This document shows positions 5,510 to 5,608 of a stretch of DNA of 5,608 nt, one piece after another. The notes under the pieces are model-generated. The model was not told the DNA's origin. It searched no databases and worked only from the letters and a program-made list of their open reading frames with translations. Each line of letters begins with the position of its first letter. Positions within the stretch are counted from its first letter, which is position 1. The stretch spans positions 1 through 5,608 of the forward strand of contig CALDZS010000027.1 of the NCBI GenBank assembly GCA_937944065.1, given 5' to 3'. Origin of the DNA: an uncultured Amylibacter sp. GTDB lineage: Bacteria > Pseudomonadota > Alphaproteobacteria > Rhodobacterales > Rhodobacteraceae. The position numbers and the translations under genes were made by a program.

Positions 5510-5608
5510 ATGAGCTTAATATCAATGACGAAAGTGGTTTCTGCAATCACACTAGCAGCAATCAGTTTTTCAAGTTTACCCGCGGCAGCCAAAGTAGACG
5601 GACCCAAG
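5510..5608 (+). CDS. 5' end of an exported protein, possibly a solute-binding protein (partial)
   Basis: The frame starts at ATG 5510 and runs off the window after 33 codons. GGGAGG at 5496-5501 lies eight bases upstream and fixes this start over the Met at codon 6 (5525). The visible protein is a Sec signal peptide: Lys8, a hydrophobic core VVSAITLAAISF, and a likely cleavage site after LPAAA (about residue 27), leaving mature KVDGPK.... The export signal is clear. The mature start VDGPK resembles that of TRAP-type (DctP) substrate-binding proteins of marine alphaproteobacteria, but six residues cannot establish a family. It is divergent from the permease operon, so the two may share regulatory DNA. 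Confidence 0.7.
   Translation, partial: MSLISMTKVVSAITLAAISFSSLPAAAKVDGPK

Noticed and set aside
1..5608. CRISPR array, prophage, intact insertion sequence, tRNA or rRNA
   Set aside because: No regularly spaced long repeats, transposase or phage motifs, cloverleaf or rRNA signature was seen on either strand.

Overview
The window looks like a chromosomal segment of a Gram-negative alphaproteobacterium, most likely a marine Rhodobacterales/Roseobacter-type organism. This rests on an outer-membrane autotransporter, alphaproteobacterial-style intergenic repeats, two Fnr/FnrL-type boxes and moderate GC content. The taxonomic call is inference, since no rRNA or other marker gene is present.

Layout. 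Positions 1-133 may hold the last 43 codons of an unidentified plus-strand gene. A leader follows with a perfect Fnr-type box (198-211) and a second, adjacent palindrome (215-230). Next is a complete 738-codon plus-strand gene (317-2533) for a secreted protein: signal peptide, non-repetitive passenger of about 440 residues, and a C-terminal autotransporter beta-barrel ending in Phe. A strong intrinsic terminator (2561-2591) closes this unit. The convergent gap 2585-2881 has no convincing gene, only repeat-like debris.

On the minus strand, two membrane transporter genes form a likely operon with a gap of about 22 bases. First comes an APC-superfamily amino acid permease (5207-3957, TTG start), then a CaCA-superfamily cation exchanger (3934-2882) with two inverted alpha repeats. 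The 302-base divergent gap upstream holds a second perfect Fnr-type box (5310-5323) inside a probable degenerate dispersed repeat, which also contains a 54-codon open frame.

At the right edge a plus-strand gene starts at 5510. Only its signal peptide and six further residues are visible, consistent with an exported solute-binding protein. Its Shine-Dalgarno sequence sits exactly in the loop of a small perfect inverted repeat.

Functionally this is a cell-envelope and transport neighbourhood. The most testable idea is that the autotransporter and the permease-exchanger operon share oxygen-responsive control by an Fnr/Crp-family regulator. I see no CRISPR array, phage genes, intact insertion sequence, tRNA or rRNA. 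Nothing here by itself demonstrates a wholly new system.
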